A DNA stretch of 39,605 nucleotides, from assembly GCA_018673955.1 (NCBI GenBank), contig JABHBJ010000060.1, positions 1 to 39,605 of the forward strand, read 5' to 3'. Positions within the stretch are counted from its first letter, which is position 1, and the number at the start of each line of letters is the position of its first letter. The notes beneath the pieces were generated by a model. It saw nothing but the letters and a program-made list of their open reading frames with translations, was not told the origin of the DNA and did not search any database. This document shows, in pieces, positions 33,587 through 39,605 of this stretch. The translations under genes were made by a program, and so were the position numbers. The stretch comes from Chloroflexota bacterium (lineage in GTDB: Bacteria; Chloroflexota; Dehalococcoidia; Lucifugimonadales; Lucifugimonadaceae).

Positions 33587-34778
33587 TCGAAAGAGGGGTG
33601 GCGATGGCGTCTTGAGTGACTCGTCCGTTCATGACTGTGTAGATATCGGCGGTTTCGAGATATTCCTGCGGAACGATGCCCGGTTCGGTAGATGTGAGCA
33701 GGACTTGCTCGTGCTTGGTTGCAGCTTCGATCACCAATAAGCGTCTTTCGGGATCAAGCTCAGAGAGAATATCGTCGAGGGCAAGGACGGGCGTTCGACC
33801 TGTCGAGCGAGTAACGAATATCGCTTCAGCCAGCTTTAGTGAAAGGGCAATAGTGCGAGATTGCCCACGTGAAGCAAGGTTCTGGGCAGGTTTGTCGTTT
33901 AGGCGAATTTCTAGGTCGTCTCTATGCGGCCCCATCACCGTCACGCCCTGCGCAATTTCGCGTCGGCGTAACCCGGGTAGAGCTTTCTTCATCTCTTGCT
34001 CGATCATTTCGGCGGTCATGGCGCCAACGTTCGGTCGATCGTCAGATGATGCCGTGATCCGAGGGCGATACTCGAGTTCGAGCTTATCGCCGTTGGTTAG
34101 ATCGCTATGGGCGGGAACTGCGTGTTCGTTGAGTCCATCGATAGATCGCCTGCGGGAATCGGTTACTCGTGCGCCTTCGTACGCCAGCCGATCATCCCAA
34201 AAAGTTAGTTCGTCAGGCTCAGATAGACCGTCACGAACCCGACGCAGCAGTTGGTTTCGCTGGGTAACGACTTGCCCGTATCGCTGGAGCGATTTCAGAT
34301 AGGCGGGATCGGATTGTGAGATTAGAATGTCGAGGTATCGACGGCGTCGACCGGGCGATCCGTGAATTATTTCGAGATCGTCTGCTTCGAAAAATACGAT
34401 ATTCAGGTTGCCAACGAAATCGATTGCTGAACGTTTGATTCCGTTCACTCGCAGTCCCTTACGGAAGCCAACGTTGCCGTTGGTGGTCGTAGCCGCAGTT
34501 ACATCGACATCGATTTGTGCCTGCGTGGTCGTGTCGCCTTCTCGGCCTACCCCGAGCACCTGCATGTGCCCGCCAGTTTCCGCAAGTGACCAGTTTACGA
34601 GCTCTCGTTCGTGAGACGACCGGGAAGATTTTGCAATTGCCAGCATGTAGGCGGCTTCGAGCAGATTGCTTTTGCCGTGACCGTTTTGACCCTGAAACAG
34701 CGTTAATCCGGGTCGCAACTCTAGCTCGGTATTTGTGTGGTTTCGAAAACCAGTTAGCGATAGCCGAGACAGATAGAT
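33579..34778 (-). CDS. recF: DNA replication and repair protein RecF, apparently starting at AUC
   Basis: A 399-residue SMC-like ATPase that loads RecA at gaps. Walker A is G-Q-N-G-H-G-K-S-N; the ABC signature region is L-A-S-R-G-Q-S-R-T near 305, and Walker B is L-A-L-D-D-I-L-S-E-L-D near 340-350, typical of RecF. The frame around TTG 34718 begins in the middle of the N-terminal beta strand; the family start M-Y-L-x-x-L-S-L-T-x-F-R-N is found upstream in frame as I-Y-L-S-R-L-S-L-T-G-F-R-N-H. The Met position is ATC at 34778, with AAGGG 8 bp upstream; no ATG/GTG/TTG occurs before the upstream TAG. First gene of recF-sir2-aminotransferase. Confidence 0.9.
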   Translation of the reverse strand: MYLSRLSLTGFRNHTNTELELRPGLTLFQGQNGHGKSNLLEAAYMLAIAKSSRSSHERELVNWSLAETGGHMQVLGVGREGDTTTQAQIDVDVTAATTTNGNVGFRKGLRVNGIKRSAIDFVGNLNIVFFEADDLEIIHGSPGRRRRYLDILISQSDPAYLKSLQRYGQVVTQRNQLLRRVRDGLSEPDELTFWDDRLAYEGARVTDSRRRSIDGLNEHAVPAHSDLTNGDKLELEYRPRITASSDDRPNVGAMTAEMIEQEMKKALPGLRRREIAQGVTVMGPHRDDLEIRLNDKPAQNLASRGQSRTIALSLKLAEAIFVTRSTGRTPVLALDDILSELDPERRLLVIEAATKHEQVLLTSTEPGIVPQEYLETADIYTVMNGRVTQDAIATPLSND

Positions 34779-34982
34779 CGGAGTGCCCTTTGCTTTATAG
34801 CTAAACGAAGGTAGCTGGAACGTGCAGTTGAGATTCTAGTTCAATGACGCAGAATTTTAGCATCGTGTTGTATCCGAAAGACTAATACGTGGCATCCAAC
34901 GTATTACCAAGCACGGGTCGATCAGCTGCGAGTCGTGTGTTCTTTCGCAGCAAACAGTGATTTATCGAGCAGTGAGGCAGTG

Positions 34983-36065
34983 ATGCATAAGGTTGTTGGG
35001 TTAGGGCTGATGGCTCTATTAATTGGATACGTGTTGTGGATCGCGACGGCTGGCACGACGGTTCCTGCGGCGGAGACGGTTGTGGTGAATTCAGATACCG
35101 CTCGTAACGCTTCAGAAGAGCAAACTCTGGATATTGTGACATTGCTCGGCTTCGACGCTATTGTTTCGATTGAAAATCCTAGGTTCGTCGATCAATCCAC
35201 GGCAGACGAAACATACGATCCAGGCGAGTTGGTGCTTGGTGTCGAGATCGACGGTGATGCACGCGCATATTCGGTACCGCTGTTGAGTCGACATGAGATT
35301 GTGAACGATGTGGTCGGAGGAAAACCGATCGCGGTCACTTGGTGACCTCTTTGCTTTACTGGAATCGGGTATTCCAGAGAAATTAGCGGCGTTGTTCACG
35401 AGTTTGGCGTTTCGGGCAAGTTGATCATGAACGCTCTGGTTATGTACGATCGCGAGACTGGGTCGCTATGGAGCCAGTTCTTGTCGCAATCAGTTCAAGG
35501 TGAGCTTGCTGGAACCAAACTAGAAACGGTTCCACTCACTCTCACCACGTGGGATAAGTGGAAAGATACGCATCCTTCGACAGTCGCCTTGCGAAAAGGT
35601 AGTCGCGGGGCTGATCCGTACGACGGGTACTACTCTGGTCGCTCGGCGGGGGTGATTGGCGAATCGAATCGTGATGATCGACTGCCGACGAAGGAGTTGG
35701 TTCTAGGACTAGGTTTTGATTCAGAACCGGTAGCGTTTCCGCATTCCGAACTACGAACCGAGCAACTTGTTCAGCTTTCTCATTCGGGTCAGTCAACTGT
35801 GGTTTATTTTGATACTGCGTCCGACACTGCCCTCGCTTACAGCGCGGTAGTTGATGGCAAGGAGTTGGATTTCGAGTTGGTAGAACGAGATGGTCGTGAG
35901 TGGTTTCAAGACATTCAGACGAAAACACTGTGGGTGCCGTTTACGGGGCAGGCAGTTGAAGGCGAACTGGCAGGAAGCGCGCTGGAACGACTTCACGCGA
36001 TCAACGTGTTCTGGTTCGCTTGGAACGATTTCTATCCAGAAACTGCAATTTGGGGAGTCGGTTAG
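34983..36065 (+). CDS. DUF3179 protein with in-frame UGA at the first Cys of CPLC (candidate selenoprotein)
   Basis: One reading frame of 360 codons, interrupted only by TGA at codon 121 (35343-35345). ATG 34983 has GAGG 9 bp upstream. Residues 5-22 are a membrane anchor or signal. The DUF3179 domain follows: L-V-L-G-V-E-I-D-G-D-A-R-A-Y near 83-96, H-E-I-V-N-D-V-V-G-G-K-P-I-A-V-T-W near 104-120, then UGA-P-L-C. In this family that motif is normally C-P-L-C. Y-S-R-E, then L-V-M-Y-D-R-E-T-G-S-L-W-S-Q near 150 and a second, Cys-free half-repeat with N-V-F-W-F-A-W near the end are intact. Either UGA encodes selenocysteine at 121 or the gene has one nonsense mutation. Extracytoplasmic location is likely; the family function is unknown. 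Confidence 0.75.
35346..35381 (+). promoter_or_regulatory. SECIS-like stem-loop directly downstream of the UGA
   Basis: Seven perfect base pairs (CTGGAAT 35359-35365 with ATTCCAG 35371-35377) close the pentaloop CGGGT. After an A-A mismatch three weaker pairs (35355-35357 with 35379-35381) extend it. The loop starts 20 nt after the UGA and contains GGU, as in the E. coli fdhF SECIS (loop AGGUCU, 17 nt after UGA). Spacing and loop fit the bacterial SECIS pattern; recognition by SelB is inference. Confidence 0.5.
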
Positions 36066-36145
36066 CTGAAATCACCGAACTAGCCCATAGTGCACGGCTA
36101 GAATGGTTTGAGTTATCTGCTTATAAGAATTTCTGGCGGTGTTAA

Positions 36146-36661
36146 TTGGATCTCAAAGCGCTGATTCGTGACGTTCCTGACTACCCTTCCGAGGGCATAC
36201 TTTTTCGCGATCTGACGCCTGTTATGGCCGATCCGAAGGCGATGCTGCACATCACCGAGACCCTGTCGGAGCGTTTACGTTCATTGAACGTAGAAGCGCT
36301 TGCTGCGATCGACTCGCGTGGGTTCATTTTCGGCGCCCCGGTCGCTGCCGCCCTCGATATTCCGTTCGTGCCGATTCGTAAGGCAGGAAAACTTCCGCCT
36401 CCCGTTGTCGGCGTTGATTATTCGCTCGAATACGGAAGTGCTCGATTGGAAATGACGACCACAGCGGTCGGAAAAGGACAACGAGTGGCGGTCGTAGACG
36501 ATCTGCTTGCCACCGGCGGCTCGGCTGGTGCTGGGGTGAAGCTGGTAACCGAACTAGGTGCGGAAGTCGTTTCGATAGCATTTTTGGTTGAACTCGAGTT
36601 CTTGAACGGCAGATCTGTACTGCCAACCGGTATCGATGTGTTCAGCATGGTGAAGTACTAG
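36146..36661 (+). CDS. apt: Adenine phosphoribosyltransferase
   Basis: A 171-residue type I phosphoribosyltransferase converting adenine and PRPP to AMP (purine salvage). The N-terminus I-R-D-V-P-D-Y-P-S-E-G-I-L-F-R-D near 7-22 is diagnostic for Apt. Next are I-D-S-R-G-F-I-F-G near 54-62, I-R-K-A-G-K-L-P near 76-83, and the PRPP loop V-A-V-V-D-D-L-L-A-T-G-G-S near 116-128. The start is a TTG at 36146; a ribosome binding site is poor. The HAD gene follows after 2 bp. Confidence 0.95.
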   Translation: MDLKALIRDVPDYPSEGILFRDLTPVMADPKAMLHITETLSERLRSLNVEALAAIDSRGFIFGAPVAAALDIPFVPIRKAGKLPPPVVGVDYSLEYGSARLEMTTTAVGKGQRVAVVDDLLATGGSAGAGVKLVTELGAEVVSIAFLVELEFLNGRSVLPTGIDVFSMVKY

Positions 36662-36663
36662 AT

Positions 36664-37449
36664 TTGGGCGCATCAGACGATTCGACGAACGCCGCTGTCA
36701 CTTTCGATTTGTGGCAGACGTTGGTGTTTGAGGCCGACGGCACGGCAACTTCGACGGTGCGTCGAGACGCCCGCTCGAAACAGACGGTTCAGAGGCTTTC
36801 GCAACTGGGCGTGGAACTTGAGCTATCGGTGGTCAGGGAGAGCTTTAATTCTCTCTCCAGCGAAATTACTGCTGGGCACGACGATGGATTCGATGCTCCC
36901 TACGAAGAGTGGATAGCAATTCTGATCGAAAGGCTTGCACCAGAATTGGCTGGAAAAATCGACTCCACGGAAATCGCACATATCGGCAAGCTCGTCGATC
37001 AGACTTTCCTCGACACACCGCCTCAATTGCTCGATGGAACGAAAGAGCTATTGGGCGAACTCAAGAACCGTGGTTTGAAGATTGGATTGATCTCAAATAC
37101 CGGTCTTACTAGCCCGCAGACGTACAGCGAATGGTTCTCTGAACACGGAATTCTGGACGGCTTTGATTTTCTTGCGTTCTCGAACGGACAGTCTGTAGCG
37201 AAACCTGATGCTGCGATATTCGAGGTCACGCTTACGAATCTTGGCATAGATGCGAGTAGATCGCTTCATGTTGGCGACAACATGCACACCGATGTAGCGG
37301 GAGCTGCCGCAGTCGGGATGTCGACTGTTTGGGTACGCGGTGGAACAAACTCGCCGGTCGAAACCACTGTAGAGCCGAACTACTCGGTCGATTCCGCTAT
37401 CGAACTACCGACGATTGTCGACGACTGGCTAGCGTCGTTGGACGGGTGA
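36664..37449 (+). CDS. HAD-superfamily hydrolase with DxWxTL motif
   Basis: A 261-residue HAD hydrolase with C1 helical cap. Motif I is F-D-L-W-Q-T-L near residues 15-21: the nucleophile Asp is present but the +2 acid/base Asp of phosphatases is Trp, as Tyr is in haloacid dehalogenases. Motif II is L-I-S-N-T-G near 144-149, motif III Lys is in S-V-A-K-P-D near 181-186, and motif IV is V-G-D-N-M-H-T-D near 203-210. Motif I points to dehalogenase-like or other non-phosphatase chemistry, but D-x-W types are poorly characterised. TTG start 2 bp after apt, so co-transcribed with purine salvage. Confidence 0.85.
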   Translation: MGASDDSTNAAVTFDLWQTLVFEADGTATSTVRRDARSKQTVQRLSQLGVELELSVVRESFNSLSSEITAGHDDGFDAPYEEWIAILIERLAPELAGKIDSTEIAHIGKLVDQTFLDTPPQLLDGTKELLGELKNRGLKIGLISNTGLTSPQTYSEWFSEHGILDGFDFLAFSNGQSVAKPDAAIFEVTLTNLGIDASRSLHVGDNMHTDVAGAAAVGMSTVWVRGGTNSPVETTVEPNYSVDSAIELPTIVDDWLASLDG

Positions 37450-37516
37450 ATGACGGGTGCTGGTGGCTTATATATGGTCATTGCCACCGGTATTGATCAT
37501 CCACAACCAGTTGATT

Positions 37517-37609
37517 TCCCGAGTGCATCCGAGGGATCTGGTGGGCGGGGAGCGCGTTAGGCGTAGAGATACTTCGTACTCCGCCGAGATCCTGAATCGA
37601 GCTCAGGAT
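37517..37609. repeat. Dispersed intergenic repeat, copy B, with hairpin
   Basis: 37517-37543 matches copy A at 25011-25038. It continues into ATCCTGA-ATCGAGC-TCAGGAT (37589-37609), a 7-bp hairpin of the widespread short intergenic repeat type. The element marks the boundary between the ordinary chromosome and the G+C-richer tail. Confidence 0.55.
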
Positions 37610-38063
37610 GACGTGTACTCAATAGACTGGAATGATGTCCATCTGATGGGATGACCGTCTCAACTCTGACTGAAGTTTCCTTGACGATGACCCGTTCAAT
37701 AACCAGCCGAAGTAACTTCTGGCGCTCTTCGAAAGCCAGCAAGCCCAATCCGGCCGAAACCTTGCTACAAAACCGCTCCAGGTGCTCAAGGGCCGATTGC
37801 CCTGACTCCTCCTGAACCATACGGAACTGCATCTCCTCTTGTTGTTTCTCCAGTCCTTTTGTGCGCTGGCTCAGCCTCTGCATATCTGTCTTGAACCTAT
37901 CCAACTCGATCGCAACCTCGGGGCTTAGTCCGCTGGCAAGGTTCTCCTCTCTCCGAGTGATTCGGGTTCGACTGATAGTCATGGCGGCGGGCGAGGGGCA
38001 GCCAGTCGCTGGAACAGCCTCCGCGGCCTTGCGGCCATAAATGATCGCACCAGTTGAGGGCAA
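37557..38063 (-). pseudogene. Serine recombinase, C-terminal remnant
   Basis: A 168-codon open frame. From about residue 45 it shows a coiled coil (A-I-E-L-D-R-F-K-T-D-M-Q-R-L-S-Q-R, then E-K-Q-Q-E-E-M-Q-F) and the segment F-C-S-K-V-S-A-G-L-G-L-L-A-F-E-E-R-Q-K-L with L-R-L-V-I-E-R-V-I-V near 136-145 and V-I-P near the end. This is the C-terminus of large serine recombinases of transposon/phage type. The catalytic resolvase domain and zinc ribbon are missing, and the first ~45 residues do not fit the family, so this is a truncated relic. The last residues come from the intergenic repeat. From 38064 to 38242 I find no gene. Confidence 0.65.
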
Positions 38064-38242
38064 TCCACAGGCCTCAGCTAACGCCGAGGTGGTCGCGGGT
38101 TTCTTCCAGGGACATGCCGGTGGTCTTACCCACGGCAGCTTTCTTTAATTTTCTAATTACGTCGAAAAGAGGTCAGCGCGATATTCGGCGCGGCGGGTGG
38201 TGAGGACTTTCAGAAGATCTCGTCCTCCCCGTGGGCGGCGGT

Positions 38243-38866
38243 TCATGTGCCGCTGAGCTGGACTCCGCCTGTCCCGTCCCACTGATCGTCTGTCGCGGCG
38301 TCTAAAAGAAATCTTGCTAGATCCGATCTAGGAATGGGCTTCGCAAAGAGACCGATTTTTCCATTTGTGGCGCTGTAATTACCGGTTCCGGGCTTGTTGC
38401 GTAATGCTGACGGGCGTATGAGCACGCAGGGCACATTCGTCTCAGAACGGACGCGGCTGTCGGCCTTTTCATAGTCGCCCCAACTGGCCCTGCCATTGAT
38501 GAGGGCCAGTAAGATCTTTACGATCCGAGACGAGCCACCACACCCGAGGCTGGTGATCATCAGGCATCTCGGTATGGCTGGCTGAGCGGCTGCGGCGGTG
38601 AGGATGTTGTCGAATGAACTTGCCATTATTCTCGCCTTGGCCACGTTGCCAAGACAGCTCACAACCACATCCGCACTTTCGACTGCCCGGGTAACGTCCT
38701 CGAGGTTCGTGGCGTTGCCCTCGATCACGGTGATTTCCGGACGTTCGGAGTGCTCGAATTTTTTCCGGTCCCGGACGAAAACGGTAAGACCGTGTCCTGC
38801 TTCGAGAGCCTGTGCGCAGAAGAGTTTGCCAACTGCACCGGTTGCTCCGAACACTGCAACTTTCAT
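38243..38866 (-). CDS. NAD(P)H-binding Rossmann oxidoreductase (atypical SDR, NmrA/BVR-B-like)
   Basis: A 207-residue NAD(P)-binding protein. The nucleotide loop is V-A-V-F-G-A-T-G-A-V-G-K near residues 3-14; V-F-V-R-D-R-K-K near 30-37 with Arg supports NADPH; A-D-V-V-V-S-C-L-G near 67-75 and L-M-I-T-S-L-G near 101 are typical of atypical SDRs, and L-I-R-P-S-A-L-R near 149-156 follows. The Tyr-Lys catalytic pair is not evident, so redox or sensor functions are both possible. The sequence is richer in G+C than the main part of the window. It lies downstream of a truncated relative and a small membrane ORF. Confidence 0.85.
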   Translation of the reverse strand: MKVAVFGATGAVGKLFCAQALEAGHGLTVFVRDRKKFEHSERPEITVIEGNATNLEDVTRAVESADVVVSCLGNVAKARIMASSFDNILTAAAAQPAIPRCLMITSLGCGGSSRIVKILLALINGRASWGDYEKADSRVRSETNVPCVLIRPSALRNKPGTGNYSATNGKIGLFAKPIPRSDLARFLLDAATDDQWDGTGGVQLSGT

Positions 38867-38869
38867 TAT

Positions 38870-39013
38870 TCAATCTTTCTCGCTTTCGTGAACGGGAGTT
38901 TTCATCTCGCTGGCTCCATAGAAGAGCAAGTGGCCGGCGTCGAGTGCGAGGCGGGCATAGTGTCCGCCGACGTTTCCGGTGGCGCCGAGGAGGGCGATGC
39001 CACGCAAGTCACG
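38870..39013 (-). pseudogene. Truncated Rossmann-fold reductase fragment
   Basis: The frame reads R-D-L-R-G-I-A-L-L-G-A-T-G-N-V-G-G-H-Y-A-R-L-A-L-D-A-G-H, a clear G-A-T-G-x-V-G-x nucleotide-binding start resembling the intact neighbour. After about 28 residues it switches to L-L-F-Y-G-A-S-E-M-K and ends at TGA (38870-38872), 3 bp before the start of the intact gene. Only a TTG at 39007 could start it. It looks like a deletion derivative or a fused end of another gene. Confidence 0.5.
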
Positions 39014-39073
39014 TTTGCTCTGACTGGCGCTCTACATTGCCATCGGGATCGACCCAACGGGCAAAAAGGGTGA

Positions 39074-39205
39074 TCAAAACTGTAAAACACCTGTCGCCCA
39101 CAGCATACCGACCACGACCCACAGCACGATGTCAAAAACGCTCCAGGCGATCAAAGCCGTGGCGAGCTGTTTCCGGTTGATCCGAAATGTGGGCGTTCTA
39201 GTCAT
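39074..39205 (-). CDS. Small single-span membrane protein
   Basis: A 43-residue open frame from ATG 39205: a basic start (M-T-R-T-P-T-F-R-I-N-R-K) and one or two hydrophobic segments (A-L-I-A-W-S-V-F-D-I-V-L-W-V-V-V-G-M-L-W-A). It begins 7 bp from the first of three tandem operator-like dyads, opposite the TetR gene, so it is probably the first gene of a regulated transcript. It could also be the remnant of a longer membrane protein. I do not recognise a family. Confidence 0.45.
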   Translation of the reverse strand: MTRTPTFRINRKQLATALIAWSVFDIVLWVVVGMLWATGVLQF

Positions 39206-39211
39206 CCGTTA

Positions 39212-39282
39212 TGAGACGTCATGTCTCAAATCATGTTGTGAGACATTCTGCCCCAAATTCGGATGTGAGTCAACCTGTCTCA
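39212..39282. promoter_or_regulatory. Three operator-like dyads repeated every 27 bp
   Basis: TGAGAC-GTCAT-GTCTCA (39212-39228), TGAGAC-ATTCT-GCCCCA (39239-39255) and TGAGTC-AACCT-GTCTCA (39266-39282) are 6-5-6 dyads starting exactly 27 bp apart. The outer two are near perfect. They fill the 105-bp divergent region between the small membrane ORF and the TetR gene, a classic place for TetR autoregulation. Confidence 0.6.
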
Positions 39283-39310
39283 TGGCCGATGGGTGATGTA
39301 CCGTGGGTAG

Positions 39311-39605
39311 ATGGCTGTTAGCACTGTCGAGCATACCGGCGGGATGCCGTCGATCGATGCCCGGGTAGTTCGGACTCGGGCGGTGGTGCTCGAGGCCGGG
39401 GCACGGCTGTTGTTCACCGATGGATGGCATGCGGTGACCCATCTTCGGGTGGCCGAAGAAGCCGGTGTTGGGCGGGCCACGATGTATCGGCATTGGCCCA
39501 CGGTTGAGGATCTGCTGGCTGACGTTCTGGTCGACTGTCAGGAACCGTGGGGGGCCGGCGAGCCGACCGGGGACTTGCGCGTGGATCTGATCACTGAGCT
39601 CGACG
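39311..39605 (+). CDS. TetR-family transcriptional regulator (3' end cut by window)
   Basis: 98 codons are visible from ATG 39311. A tetracycline-repressor-type N-terminal helix-turn-helix is clear: V-L-E-A-G-A-R-L-L-F-T-D-G-W near residues 27-40, then L-R-V-A-E-E-A-G-V-G-R-A-T-M-Y-R-H-W-P-T near 46-65, followed by V-E-D-L-L-A-D-V. The ligand-binding C-terminal domain lies outside the window. Divergent from a small membrane ORF and Rossmann-type reductases, which it probably represses through the three dyads between them. Confidence 0.88.
   Translation, partial: MAVSTVEHTGGMPSIDARVVRTRAVVLEAGARLLFTDGWHAVTHLRVAEEAGVGRATMYRHWPTVEDLLADVLVDCQEPWGAGEPTGDLRVDLITELD

Noticed and set aside
33579-34718. 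recF starting at TTG 34718
   Set aside because: This would remove the conserved first ~20 residues, which are present in frame upstream.
36080-36101. CTAGCC-N10-GGCTAG dyad between the DUF3179 gene and apt as a terminator
   Set aside because: Short stem, long loop and no T run. It may be an operator but nothing decides this.

Overview
The window reads as chromosomal DNA of an uncultured Chloroflexota bacterium, most likely a marine Dehalococcoidia/SAR202-type lineage. This placement is inference. It rests on a lipoprotein whose mature N-terminus opens with a Val/Glu/Lys-rich repeat spacer, typical of Chloroflexota solute-binding proteins; frequent TTG and GTG starts; an enolase-superfamily dehydratase and an FMO-like flavoprotein; a TPR protein of a type I associate with Chloroflexota; and a FakA-type DAK2 gene divergent from rpmB. 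No rRNA or other clean phylogenetic marker is present.

Layout. 1-1.6 kb: partial fakA divergent from rpmB. 1.8-6.2 kb: peptide/oligopeptide ABC importer (binding protein and two permeases, no ATPases) with a strong promoter, a palindromic operator candidate, an internal hairpin and a terminator, followed by a decayed HAD gene. 6.7-11.1 kb (minus): argG, argH, a glycerophosphodiesterase and rpe. 11.4-12.5 kb: divergent HxlR regulator and NAD(P)H:FMN reductase. 12.5-16.8 kb (minus): argJ, argB, plsY, argD, ending on a bidirectional terminator shared with the reductase. 17.2-25 kb: thioredoxin reductase-like gene, decayed genes, FMO-like oxidoreductase, enolase-superfamily dehydratase divergent from an MFS transporter, a lipoprotein, a broken PNPOx-fold gene and tRNA-Pro(CGG). 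25-30.5 kb: 2-hydroxyacid dehydrogenase, then the tight thrB-lysC-GT2-CoA-binding-GT2 cluster. 30.6-34.8 kb: TPR pseudogene, then (minus) recF, sir2 and a GSA-aminomutase-like aminotransferase. 35-37.4 kb: a DUF3179 gene interrupted by one UGA, apt, and a HAD phosphatase. 37.5-39.6 kb: a more G+C-rich accessory tail with a serine-recombinase remnant, Rossmann-fold reductases, triplicated operators and a TetR gene cut by the window end.

Metabolically the window holds five arginine genes (argJ, B, D, G, H, but not argC or argF), the aspartate-family genes lysC and thrB, phospholipid genes (plsY and a GDPD), and polyprenyl-phosphate sugar transferases.

Two themes stand out. First, the DUF3179 protein (34983-36065) has UGA exactly where the first Cys of its conserved C-P-L-C motif belongs. 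A perfect 7-bp stem-loop with a GGU-containing loop lies about 20 nt downstream, which fits a bacterial SECIS, so it is a candidate selenoprotein with a U-P-L-C motif. Second, the window carries at least seven decayed genes, so simple nonsense decay is the main rival explanation. recF also appears to start at AUC.
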